Assembly: GCA_902826225.1 (NCBI GenBank)
Contig: CADEED010000010.1
Location: 1-57,941 of the forward strand
DNA from: an uncultured Pseudomonadota bacterium
GTDB taxonomy: Bacteria; Pseudomonadota; Gammaproteobacteria; Steroidobacterales; Steroidobacteraceae
DNA length: 57,941 nt
Reading direction: 5' to 3'
Part shown: positions 8,090 to 14,512 of the stretch, piece by piece
How positions within the stretch are numbered: position 1 is the first letter of the stretch
Layout: each line of letters begins with the position of its first letter
Translations under genes and position numbers: made by a program
Notes under the pieces: model-generated
Databases searched by the model: none
What the model saw: only the letters and a program-made list of their open reading frames with translations
Told to the model about the DNA's origin: nothing

Positions 8090-10153
8090 TCAGAAACTGC
8101 TCGACAGCGTCAGCAGCCACCAGGTTCCGGGCCGGAAGTGCATTGTCTCGCGCAAACCCGGCGATCCGCGCCGATCCGGCGTGAAGAACACCCGCTGCCG
8201 GTATTCCGTGTCGCTGGTGATGTTGTATGCCATCAGCTTGATCTTGTATCCCGCGAGCGCCGTCGTTTCGACGAATGCGTCCAGCCGGCGCAGTTCGCGG
8301 AAGCGATCGATCTCGCTCGTCCGGTAGTCCGACTCCACGCTGCTGGCGAAGAAGGACAGTCCCCACGCGAACCGCGCGGCGTTCAGGTCCTGGCGCAGTT
8401 CCATCTCGAGAGTGTTCTCGAAGTAGTCGCTGATCGCGCGGTTCTCGCCGGTGAGCGGATCGCGCACATCGCTGTCGCTCCACGTGCCGGTGACACTCAA
8501 CGTGCCGCCGCGGATCAGCGGCGCGAGCGACGCACGCGCGGAAAGTTCGAGGCCCAGTATCTCGCCGTCGCCGATGTTGCCCGGCGCATCGAATTGCGCG
8601 CCCGGCGGACCGACCGGCACGATGTCGGCGACGTCGCGCAGGAAGTGCTGGTAACCGCGCACCCGCAGCGCCGTGTCGTTCGGGAAGCGCAGGTCCGCCT
8701 CGATCTCTGCGTTCCATTGCGTCTGCGGCCGCAGATCCGGATTTCCGCCGGCGATGATGTCGTCCACGAGCTGCGCGCTCGAAACGAAGTCGTTGAAATC
8801 CAGCTGCCCGACGTCCCGGAACACCCGTGCCTGCAACTGGTGCTTGCCGAATTTTCGCGTGAGCTGCACGCGCGGCTTGAGAAAACTGAGCGAGACCGAT
8901 TGCTCGGTATCCCCCGTGAACGACAGCCGCGAGGTCTCCGCCGCGACGCGCGAATCCAGCGACCAATTGCCGTCGAGCCGCCACGCGTGGCTCAGGAACG
9001 CCTCGGCGCGCTTCTCCTCGACGCGCAAGTTCGCGTTGGGAACCGGTACCTGCACGGGGCCCGCGCCCGAATCCCGGGTCAGCGACAGTGTTCCATCGAG
9101 CGTGTTGAACGCGGTCTCCGCGCCCCATTCGACCTGACCCGACTCGAGCGGGCGCATGAACGTGCCGCGAACGATCGTCTCGCCGCTGTCCCGGTCGAGC
9201 CGCTGGTCGAAGTGCTCGTCCCGCGCATCGTCCGCGTCGAAATGCGTGTAGAGCGAGTCGCTGAAGTTTTTCTTGCGTGTCGCGAGGCCGACGAGCTCGA
9301 AGCTCCAGGCGCCGATCGGCCGTTGCCAGGTGGCGCCGATCTCGCCGGTGCGCGTGGTTTCTTCGTGCGGTGCGTCCTCGCGATCGATTTGCGCGCCCGC
9401 GGGTGTCGTCGTGAGCGCGGTGTAATGCTCGTCGTATTCGCGCGACGAGGCCTGGCCGGTGAGCGTGAGCTTTCCTTCGCCCACCGGGAACGCCGCCTGC
9501 CCGTTCAACGCATACGTCCGCTCCTCGTGCGGCAGACCATTGCGGCGGGTCGCGACCGGCACGTCGTCGCCGTCCGTGAGGGTACGCACGCCGGGAGATT
9601 CGTGATCGTGCGTGTAGAGGTTCGCGCCGATCGAGTAGTCGACCGACTCGCTGCGCCCGCTCCAGCCGAAACGTCCGTAGGGCGCGACGACCTCGCGGTT
9701 GCTCATCTCGGTGCCGGCTTCCCACGTGCCACTGCCCGAGGTGCGCGTGCGCACGACGTTTGCGAGCACGGCAGCGTTCGACGCATCGCCGGCGACTTCC
9801 GCACCGCGCAGGATCTCGATGCGCACCACCTCCGTGGCGGGCACTCGTTCGAGCACGTCGGCGAGCGACTGGCTCTTCGCCGAGAGCCGCTCGCCGTCGA
9901 TGAGTACGTTGCCGACCGCGCCCGCGAACCCCCGGCGCTCGTCCTCTTCCGGCGCGTTCAGCACGAACCCCGGGGTCTGGTTGATCATGTCGAGCGCGGT
10001 GCGCGGGGCGAACGATGCGTAGAACGTGGCCTCGTAGACCACGCGATCGGGCGTGGACAAGGCGGCGACCTGCGCCCAACCCGCGGGCGCGGCCAACAGC
10101 AGGGACAGGACGCGCAGCGCGCGAGCGCCTGCCGCCGTGAAGTCGAAGGTCAA
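8090..10153 (-). CDS. TonB-dependent outer-membrane receptor
   Basis: A 687-residue outer-membrane receptor. A signal peptide (about residues 1-28, ending in GWAQ) is followed by a plug domain with FVLNAPEEDERRGFAG, NVLIDGERLS and EVVRIEILRGAE, then a long beta-barrel of alternating aromatic strands finishing in the expected C-terminal Phe (LTLSSSF). The frame stays open upstream to 10387, but that part is not signal-like and would overlap the divergent regulator. The start chosen is a TTG at 10153, placed 6 bases after GGGAG. No TonB box or carboxypeptidase-like repeat was identified with certainty. It imports an unknown siderophore, oligosaccharide or other nutrient. The divergent AraC gene is the obvious candidate regulator. 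Confidence 0.88.
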   Translation of the reverse strand: MTFDFTAAGARALRVLSLLLAAPAGWAQVAALSTPDRVVYEATFYASFAPRTALDMINQTPGFVLNAPEEDERRGFAGAVGNVLIDGERLSAKSQSLADVLERVPATEVVRIEILRGAEVAGDASNAAVLANVVRTRTSGSGTWEAGTEMSNREVVAPYGRFGWSGRSESVDYSIGANLYTHDHESPGVRTLTDGDDVPVATRRNGLPHEERTYALNGQAAFPVGEGKLTLTGQASSREYDEHYTALTTTPAGAQIDREDAPHEETTRTGEIGATWQRPIGAWSFELVGLATRKKNFSDSLYTHFDADDARDEHFDQRLDRDSGETIVRGTFMRPLESGQVEWGAETAFNTLDGTLSLTRDSGAGPVQVPVPNANLRVEEKRAEAFLSHAWRLDGNWSLDSRVAAETSRLSFTGDTEQSVSLSFLKPRVQLTRKFGKHQLQARVFRDVGQLDFNDFVSSAQLVDDIIAGGNPDLRPQTQWNAEIEADLRFPNDTALRVRGYQHFLRDVADIVPVGPPGAQFDAPGNIGDGEILGLELSARASLAPLIRGGTLSVTGTWSDSDVRDPLTGENRAISDYFENTLEMELRQDLNAARFAWGLSFFASSVESDYRTSEIDRFRELRRLDAFVETTALAGYKIKLMAYNITSDTEYRQRVFFTPDRRGSPGLRETMHFRPGTWWLLTLSSSF

Positions 10154-10231
10154 CCGGATCTCCCAATCGCGCGGGGGCGCGAAGGATAGTTGGTCTCGCG
10201 GGGAGGGACAAAGTTCGCCGAACCCCGGGTT

Positions 10232-10253
10232 AAGAAAATCCACCCTTCGGGTG
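10232..10253 (-). promoter_or_regulatory. Hairpin followed by T-rich tract in the TonB-receptor leader
   Basis: Read on the minus strand, CACCC-GAA-GGGTG is followed at once by GGATTTTCTT. It lies 80-100 bases before the receptor start and could act as an attenuator or leader hairpin. The stem is only 5 bp, so this is tentative. Confidence 0.3.
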
Positions 10254-10289
10254 ATGGCGGCCTCCGCCGGGAGCGCGTACGGTCGCGTC

Positions 10290-11135
10290 ATGAGAAATCC
10301 ACTGGACACGCCGCACAAGGAGTTCACGGTCCAGCGCCTGTTCGAATCGGGCACGGTGTCCGTGCGGCACGTCGAGTGCCGCGGCACGTGCCGTCATCGC
10401 AGCCCCGAGGAATGCGCGTCCTCGACACACTTCGTGTTCCCGTATCGCGGCGTCTACCTGCGGCATGTCGGCGGTGATCTCGCGGTCGCCGACGCGAACC
10501 ACGTGCTCTTCTTCAACGAAGGACAGGGATACCAGGTCAGCCATCCGGTGACGGGCGGCGATTCGAGCCTGGTCGTGTCGGTGGACGTGCAGGCCCTGCG
10601 AGAAATCGCGCCGCGGGACCTCTGGTGCGAGAGCAGCGGTACATTCTCGCTCCAGCATCTGCGGATCGACGCGCGTGCGCAGGCGCTCGTGATGTTGCTT
10701 AAACACAATCTGCAGAACGGCACGATCGAGGCGCTGGAGGCGGACGGCCTGTCCCTCACGCTCGTATCGCGCGCCATCGGCCCGCGCACGTCGCGGGCCG
10801 CCGGCGCCACGCGTGCGCGGCGGCGGCTCGCCGACCGCGTGAAAGTGCTGCTGGCGAGCGATCTCTCGCGGCGCTGGACACTCAAGGAGATCGCGCGCGA
10901 GATTCGCGGCTCGCCCGTCTACCTCACCCAGGTGTTCCAGCAGGTGGAGGGGCTGCCGCTCTATCGCTACCAGCTCCGATTGCGCCTCGCGCGCGCGCTC
11001 GACCTGCTGGCGCGACGCGAGGATTTGTCTGGCCTCGCGCAGGATCTCGGTTTCTCGAGCCACAGCCATTTCTCGGCCGCGTTCAGGCAGCTCTACGGCG
11101 CGACGCCGGCCGAATTCCGGGCGCGTTCCAACTAA
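10290..11135 (+). CDS. AraC family transcriptional regulator
   Basis: A 281-residue regulator. The N-terminal cupin-like half contains HVLFFNEGQGYQVSHP, a typical ligand-sensing barrel segment. The C-terminal 100 residues hold the two helix-turn-helix motifs: WTLKEIAREIRGSPVYLTQVF and the diagnostic second element LAQDLGFSSHSHFSAAFRQLYGATPAEFR. The ATG at 10290 is chosen because sequence before it lacks protein character and overlaps the receptor leader. It is divergent from the TonB receptor, 136 bases away, so local control of receptor expression is likely. An N-terminal cluster HVECRGTCRHRSPEEC contains three Cys and two His residues. This could bind a metal or respond to redox, which would be unusual for the family. 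Confidence 0.9.
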   Translation: MRNPLDTPHKEFTVQRLFESGTVSVRHVECRGTCRHRSPEECASSTHFVFPYRGVYLRHVGGDLAVADANHVLFFNEGQGYQVSHPVTGGDSSLVVSVDVQALREIAPRDLWCESSGTFSLQHLRIDARAQALVMLLKHNLQNGTIEALEADGLSLTLVSRAIGPRTSRAAGATRARRRLADRVKVLLASDLSRRWTLKEIAREIRGSPVYLTQVFQQVEGLPLYRYQLRLRLARALDLLARREDLSGLAQDLGFSSHSHFSAAFRQLYGATPAEFRARSN

Positions 11136-11212
11136 AGAATTCGACAGCCCCGCGCGGCCGCGAATGGTCTCCTGACTACGCCCCGACACGAGGGTGACCG
11201 GAGGAGAACGTC

Positions 11213-11368
11213 ATGACAGGCAAGACTTGCGCGGTGTGCGACTACCCGCTCGAACCCGCGAGCACCATCAAGGTGAAGACCGGCGACAAGACCGTCGAGG
11301 TGTGCTGCCAGGAGTGCGCGACGAAGTTGCGCGAAGCGAGCGCCGGCAAGCGCAAGATGTCCGCCTGA
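11213..11368 (+). CDS. Small Cys-rich metal-binding protein, 51 aa
   Basis: A 51-residue protein, MTGKTCAVCDYPLEP..., with a strong ribosome site (GGAGGAGAACGTC before the ATG). It has a CxxC pair at residues 6 and 9 and a CCQEC cluster near residue 32, spaced like a treble-clef or YHS/TRASH-type metal site. The C-terminus is basic (REASAGKRKMSA). It is probably a zinc- or copper-binding small protein in the cytoplasm. It follows the AraC gene on the same strand, 77 bases away, and is followed by its own GC-rich hairpin. The metal and the partner are unknown. Confidence 0.75.
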   Translation: MTGKTCAVCDYPLEPASTIKVKTGDKTVEVCCQECATKLREASAGKRKMSA

Positions 11369-11376
11369 AGGCGGGA

Positions 11377-11398
11377 GGGGCCCGGCCACCCGGGCCCC
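11377..11398 (+). terminator. GC-rich hairpin after the small Cys-rich gene
   Basis: GGGGCCCGG pairs with CCGGGCCCC across CCAC, 8 bases after the stop codon. There is no strong T-run (GTTCCGT follows), so it is a weak or Rho-assisted terminator at best. Confidence 0.45.
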
Positions 11399-11488
11399 GT
11401 TCCGTGTCGCAATATGCCCGTTCTGGGGACGGGAATTGTTCGCAGTTTCCGACCGTCGCGGGGCGGGCGCCGATTGCTAAGCCCCGGC

Positions 11489-11632
11489 ATGAATGGGCAC
11501 ACTCGCATCGAACGAAAAGGCGCCTTCAGAAACGCCACCGGGGATGACGTGAACCTGATTTCCTACCTGCCGACCGCGATCACGACGCTCTTCGCCCTCG
11601 CCGCCGGCCTGTTGCTGGGCTACATCCAGTAA
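11489..11632 (+). CDS. Possible small membrane protein, 47 aa
   Basis: From an ATG at 11489 the frame gives MNGHTRIERKGAFRNATGDD and then a hydrophobic segment LISYLPTAITTLFALAAGLLLGYIQ that ends at the stop. The second half is a convincing single membrane helix. No good ribosome site is visible for the ATG. A GTG at 11549 would leave only the helix. Most likely a small single-pass protein, but chance cannot be excluded. Confidence 0.35.
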   Translation: MNGHTRIERKGAFRNATGDDVNLISYLPTAITTLFALAAGLLLGYIQ

Positions 11633-11975
11633 TCCGGGATCGCATCGGCGCGTCGGCGCGCCGGACGAACCGTAGGAACGCACCGCACACGCGTCTTCCT
11701 GCGCGTGCAATGTTCGACGAATTCTCAGCTGGTTAGCGTTGCACCACCTCGAGGGCTGGCCCGGCGTGTTCCCGTAGCACCGCACCGCGCCAACCGCTTT
11801 CAGTCGCCCGGAACGTCGGGCCGGCCTTTGGGGACCACTCCGATGTGAGAAGAGTCCGCCCGTCGAAGCGGACGATCGGTCAAGAACGGACGACGCGCGG
11901 TCAAAGACCCATCTACTCGCGTCCTGCAAGCTCTCCCCGTCCTGACTAACAACCCAGACCCAAGGAGAGATTGTC
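11633..11975 (+). other. Gene-poor leader region before the peptide at 11976
   Basis: No credible gene on either strand; the long minus-strand frame through here is a compositional shadow. Two direct repeats CGGTCAA at 11877 and 11898 are 21 bases apart, about two helical turns, and could be a tandem activator site for the peptide gene at 11976. No clear sigma-70 promoter was found. Confidence 0.3.
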
Positions 11976-12041
11976 GTGTTGATCGAAAAGAATGGCCGCG
12001 CCGCTGGCGGCCGGTTGATTGCGCTGATCTTACTGCCGTGA
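11976..12041 (+). CDS. 21-aa leader peptide or 5' part of a frameshifted secreted peptide
   Basis: A GTG start has AAGGAGAG at good spacing, a convincing ribosome site. It encodes MLIEKNGRAAGGRLIALILLP and stops at TGA 12039-12041, which overlaps the ATG of the next short frame (TGATG). The peptide looks like the n-region and half the hydrophobic core of a signal peptide whose other half lies in the next frame. This is either translational coupling of two tiny genes or a single gene with a one-base shift. Confidence 0.4.
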   Translation: MLIEKNGRAAGGRLIALILLP

Positions 12042-12202
12042 TGACCCTCGTGAGCTTCGCTGCCGTCGCCGGCCAGGCAAACGCGTGCGAGAAGCTGGCG
12101 GTGAGCGAAGCCGTCACGCGCGTGAACAACGAGATGTTCACCGCGATCCACCGCGCCCGCACGGGTGTCGATCGGCCGGTGTACAACGCCTGGCTCGGAT
12201 GA
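12041..12202 (+). CDS. Small secreted peptide, 53 aa
   Basis: The ATG overlaps the previous TGA. The product starts MTLVSFAAVAGQANA, a short hydrophobic stretch ending in an AxA-type signal-peptidase site. A 38-residue mature part follows, beginning CEKLAVSEAVTRVNNEMF and ending NAWLG. One Cys at mature position 1 could instead be lipidated, though ANAC is a poor lipobox. Fused to the 21 residues encoded just upstream it would form a full-length signal peptide, so a frameshift is a real alternative. Function unknown. Confidence 0.4.
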   Translation: MTLVSFAAVAGQANACEKLAVSEAVTRVNNEMFTAIHRARTGVDRPVYNAWLG

Positions 12203-12570
12203 TGTCGATGTGGTGGGTTACCGCTCATGGGTGGCTCGCCAACAGGCCGGCGCAGGGCTCCTACCATCTGTGTCCGGCTGATTCTTGCGGCGCGCATGCG
12301 CGCCGCTGGCGGAATGCCCGGTGCGCCGTGAACGCCGGTCGCGCACCGATCGAACCGCGGGCCTCCAAAGGCGTGAGCCCGCCTCCCCAGGATCGCTGCG
12401 GCCGCTGCGGATGACGTTCCGCGCCGCGCCGGGCTCGACATTCGCCCCGGCGGATTCGTCTGACGCCCGATGGCGATACTCCGTCGGGCGCCCCCACCAC
12501 GGCGCCTGAGTACACTCCAGGCAGCGTCCGCGCTGTCCGTCTCTTTCGCCCGCGTTCCCGGGGTAACCGC
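12203..12570. other. Gene-poor stretch with a 20-bp perfect palindrome
   Basis: No credible gene. Positions 12287-12306 read GCGGCGCGCATGCGCGCCGC, which equals its own reverse complement over all 20 bases. It is not followed by a T-run. It may be a protein-binding site or a chance product of GC-rich sequence. Confidence 0.35.
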
Positions 12571-13140
12571 TTGAAGCCTGCAATCCTCGTCATCGTCACC
12601 GTCGTGTTGCTCGCCGTCGGCAGCGCGGTGCTGATCGGCGCCGACGGACCGCGCAAGCGCAAGCCGTACCCCAAGCCGACGCCGCCCCCGCCCGCATCGC
12701 CCATCTACCACGACGTCCGCGAACGCATTCCCACCGAGGACGAGATCGCCCGGGAGGCGAACGCGCACGTCGACGAACACGTTGCCGCACTCGCGAGCGC
12801 GCTGTCGCGGGGTGATCTCGCCGCGCGCGACGCGCAATTCCTCCACGTGCTGCCCGAGCTGATGCAGGTGGCGCCGGACCGCGTGACCGCGTTGCTCGGG
12901 ACGCTGCAGGCCGGTGAAGCGCGCGACCTGCTGCGCGTCGAAATGACGCGGCAATTGATCATGGACGACACAGACGCGGCCCTCCGCTGGATCGGGGCGC
13001 TGGAGGACGAGGCGGAGAAACGCGACAGCGCCCGGGTCGCCGTGCGCGAGCTGGCACCGCTCTACCCGGACGAGGCGGTTCGCGTCGCGGAGTCGCTCGG
13101 GATCGGCGGGAACGAGGTCGAGCGCGCGCCAGCCGGTTAG
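12571..13140 (+). CDS. Membrane-anchored hypothetical protein, 189 aa
   Basis: Start is a TTG at 12571, immediately before a signal-anchor helix KPAILVIVTVVLLAVGSAVLI. A basic, Pro-rich linker follows (residues 28-45, including PKPTPPPPASP), then about 140 helical residues rich in Glu, Asp, Ala and Leu. The helical part contains repeated HVLPELMQVAPDRVTALLGTL-like segments, suggesting a superhelical TPR/HEAT-like fold. I do not recognise a named family. It is probably anchored in the inner membrane with the domain outside. It lies 30 bases upstream of the mannanase on the same strand and may share its transcript. Confidence 0.6.
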   Translation: MKPAILVIVTVVLLAVGSAVLIGADGPRKRKPYPKPTPPPPASPIYHDVRERIPTEDEIAREANAHVDEHVAALASALSRGDLAARDAQFLHVLPELMQVAPDRVTALLGTLQAGEARDLLRVEMTRQLIMDDTDAALRWIGALEDEAEKRDSARVAVRELAPLYPDEAVRVAESLGIGGNEVERAPAG

Positions 13141-13170
13141 TATCGGGCCCTCACATCGCCCGGGGGCCGC

Positions 13171-14508
13171 ATGTCTCGTCTCGTTTTCGGTCGGATCGCC
13201 ATCGCGGTGCTCGCTCCGATCATCGCTTCGGCCGCGCTCGCGACCGCCGCGCAGTCGGGCTTCGTCACCGTCAAGGGACGCCATTTCGAGCTCGACGGCA
13301 AACCTTACTACTACGCGGGCGCCAATCTCTGGTACGGCGCCTACCTGGGCGTCGCCGGCAAGGGCGGCGATCGCGCGCGGCTCACGAAGGAGCTCGATCA
13401 GCTCGCGGCACAGGGGATCCTCAACCTGCGCATCCTCGCGATCTCGGAAGCCAGCACCCTCAAGCGTTCCGTCACGCCGGCCATCGTGCGCCGCCCGCAC
13501 CACATCGACGAGACGATCTGGCAGGGGCTCGACTTCCTGCTCGACGAGATGGCCAGGCGCGACATGAAGGCCGTGCTCTACGTGAACAATTTCTGGCAAT
13601 GGTCGGGCGGCATGTCGGCGTACGTGGCGTGGTCCACGGGCAAGCCCGCGTTCGATCCGGACGTCACCGGCGACTGGAACGGCTTCATGGACAACTCGGC
13701 CTCGTTCTATCGCGACGCCCGAGCCCAGGACGCGTTCCGATTCGCCGTCAGTCAGCTGGTGACGCGCAGGAATTCCGTGAACGGCCGCGCGTACACCGAA
13801 GACCCGACGATCATGAGCTGGCAGCTCGCGAACGAGCCGCGTCCGGGCCGCGACGGCAACCGGCAGTATTACGCCGACTTCGCGCGCTGGATCAACGGCA
13901 CGGCCGGCTTCATCAAGAAGCTCGCTCCGAAGCAGCTCGTGAGTTCGGGCAACGAGGGATGGATGGGCACGGGCGGCGATCGCGACCTGTTCGTGAAGTC
14001 GCACGAGACGAAGAACCTGGACTACCTCACGTACCACATGTGGGCGCCCAACTGGCAATGGTTCGACCCGAAGAACGCCGCCGACACGTACGACGGCGCG
14101 TGGACGAAAATGCAGGACTACCTCGACTGGCACATCGACACGGCCAACAAGATGGGCAAGCCGATCGTGCTCGAGGAGTTCGGTATCAATCGCGACGAGG
14201 GCTCGTACCGCCCCGGCGCGACCACCGTGTACCGCGACAGGTTCTACACCGCCATCTACCAGCTGCTCGCGCGCCGCGCCGCGGCCGGTGACGCGATCGC
14301 CGGCTCCAACTTCTGGGCCTGGGGTGGGGCGGGACGGACGAAGAACGCCGATTTCATGTGGAAAGCGGGCGACGCGTTCGTCGGCGACCCGCCGCAGGAG
14401 GCGCAGGGCCTCTACTGCATCTTCGATTCCGACGCGTCGACGATCCGCATCGTCGCGACGCACGCGCGCCAGATGAGCGACATCCGGCCGTCCACGAGGA
14501 AGAAGTAG
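13171..14508 (+). CDS. Secreted GH5 beta-mannanase (endo-1,4-beta-mannosidase)
   Basis: A 445-residue glycoside hydrolase. After a signal peptide (about residues 1-27, ending in ATAAQ) comes FVTVKGRHFELDGKPYYYAGANLWYG, the characteristic N-terminal signature of GH5 mannanases. The acid/base Glu222 lies in WQLANEPRPG, and the nucleophile is in VLEEFG (Glu335/336). Substrate-cleft tryptophans are frequent, for example FWQWSGG and MWAPNWQWF. Length matches single-domain bacterial enzymes of this subfamily; no carbohydrate-binding module is present. It cleaves internal beta-1,4-mannosidic bonds in mannan or glucomannan outside the cytoplasm. No mannan uptake cluster is adjacent; the TonB receptor at 8-10 kb is a speculative partner. 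Confidence 0.88.
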   Translation: MSRLVFGRIAIAVLAPIIASAALATAAQSGFVTVKGRHFELDGKPYYYAGANLWYGAYLGVAGKGGDRARLTKELDQLAAQGILNLRILAISEASTLKRSVTPAIVRRPHHIDETIWQGLDFLLDEMARRDMKAVLYVNNFWQWSGGMSAYVAWSTGKPAFDPDVTGDWNGFMDNSASFYRDARAQDAFRFAVSQLVTRRNSVNGRAYTEDPTIMSWQLANEPRPGRDGNRQYYADFARWINGTAGFIKKLAPKQLVSSGNEGWMGTGGDRDLFVKSHETKNLDYLTYHMWAPNWQWFDPKNAADTYDGAWTKMQDYLDWHIDTANKMGKPIVLEEFGINRDEGSYRPGATTVYRDRFYTAIYQLLARRAAAGDAIAGSNFWAWGGAGRTKNADFMWKAGDAFVGDPPQEAQGLYCIFDSDASTIRIVATHARQMSDIRPSTRKK

Positions 14509-14512
14509 ACGC

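Noticed and set aside
10053..10289. N-terminal extension of the AraC regulator
   Set aside because: The extension is low-complexity and overlaps the TonB receptor's start on the other strand; the conserved part starts at the ATG at 10290.
11800..14463. An 887-codon minus-strand frame
   Set aside because: It is antisense to the mannanase and the gene at 12571, with Arg/Val/Asp-rich shadow composition and no domain; a product of high GC.
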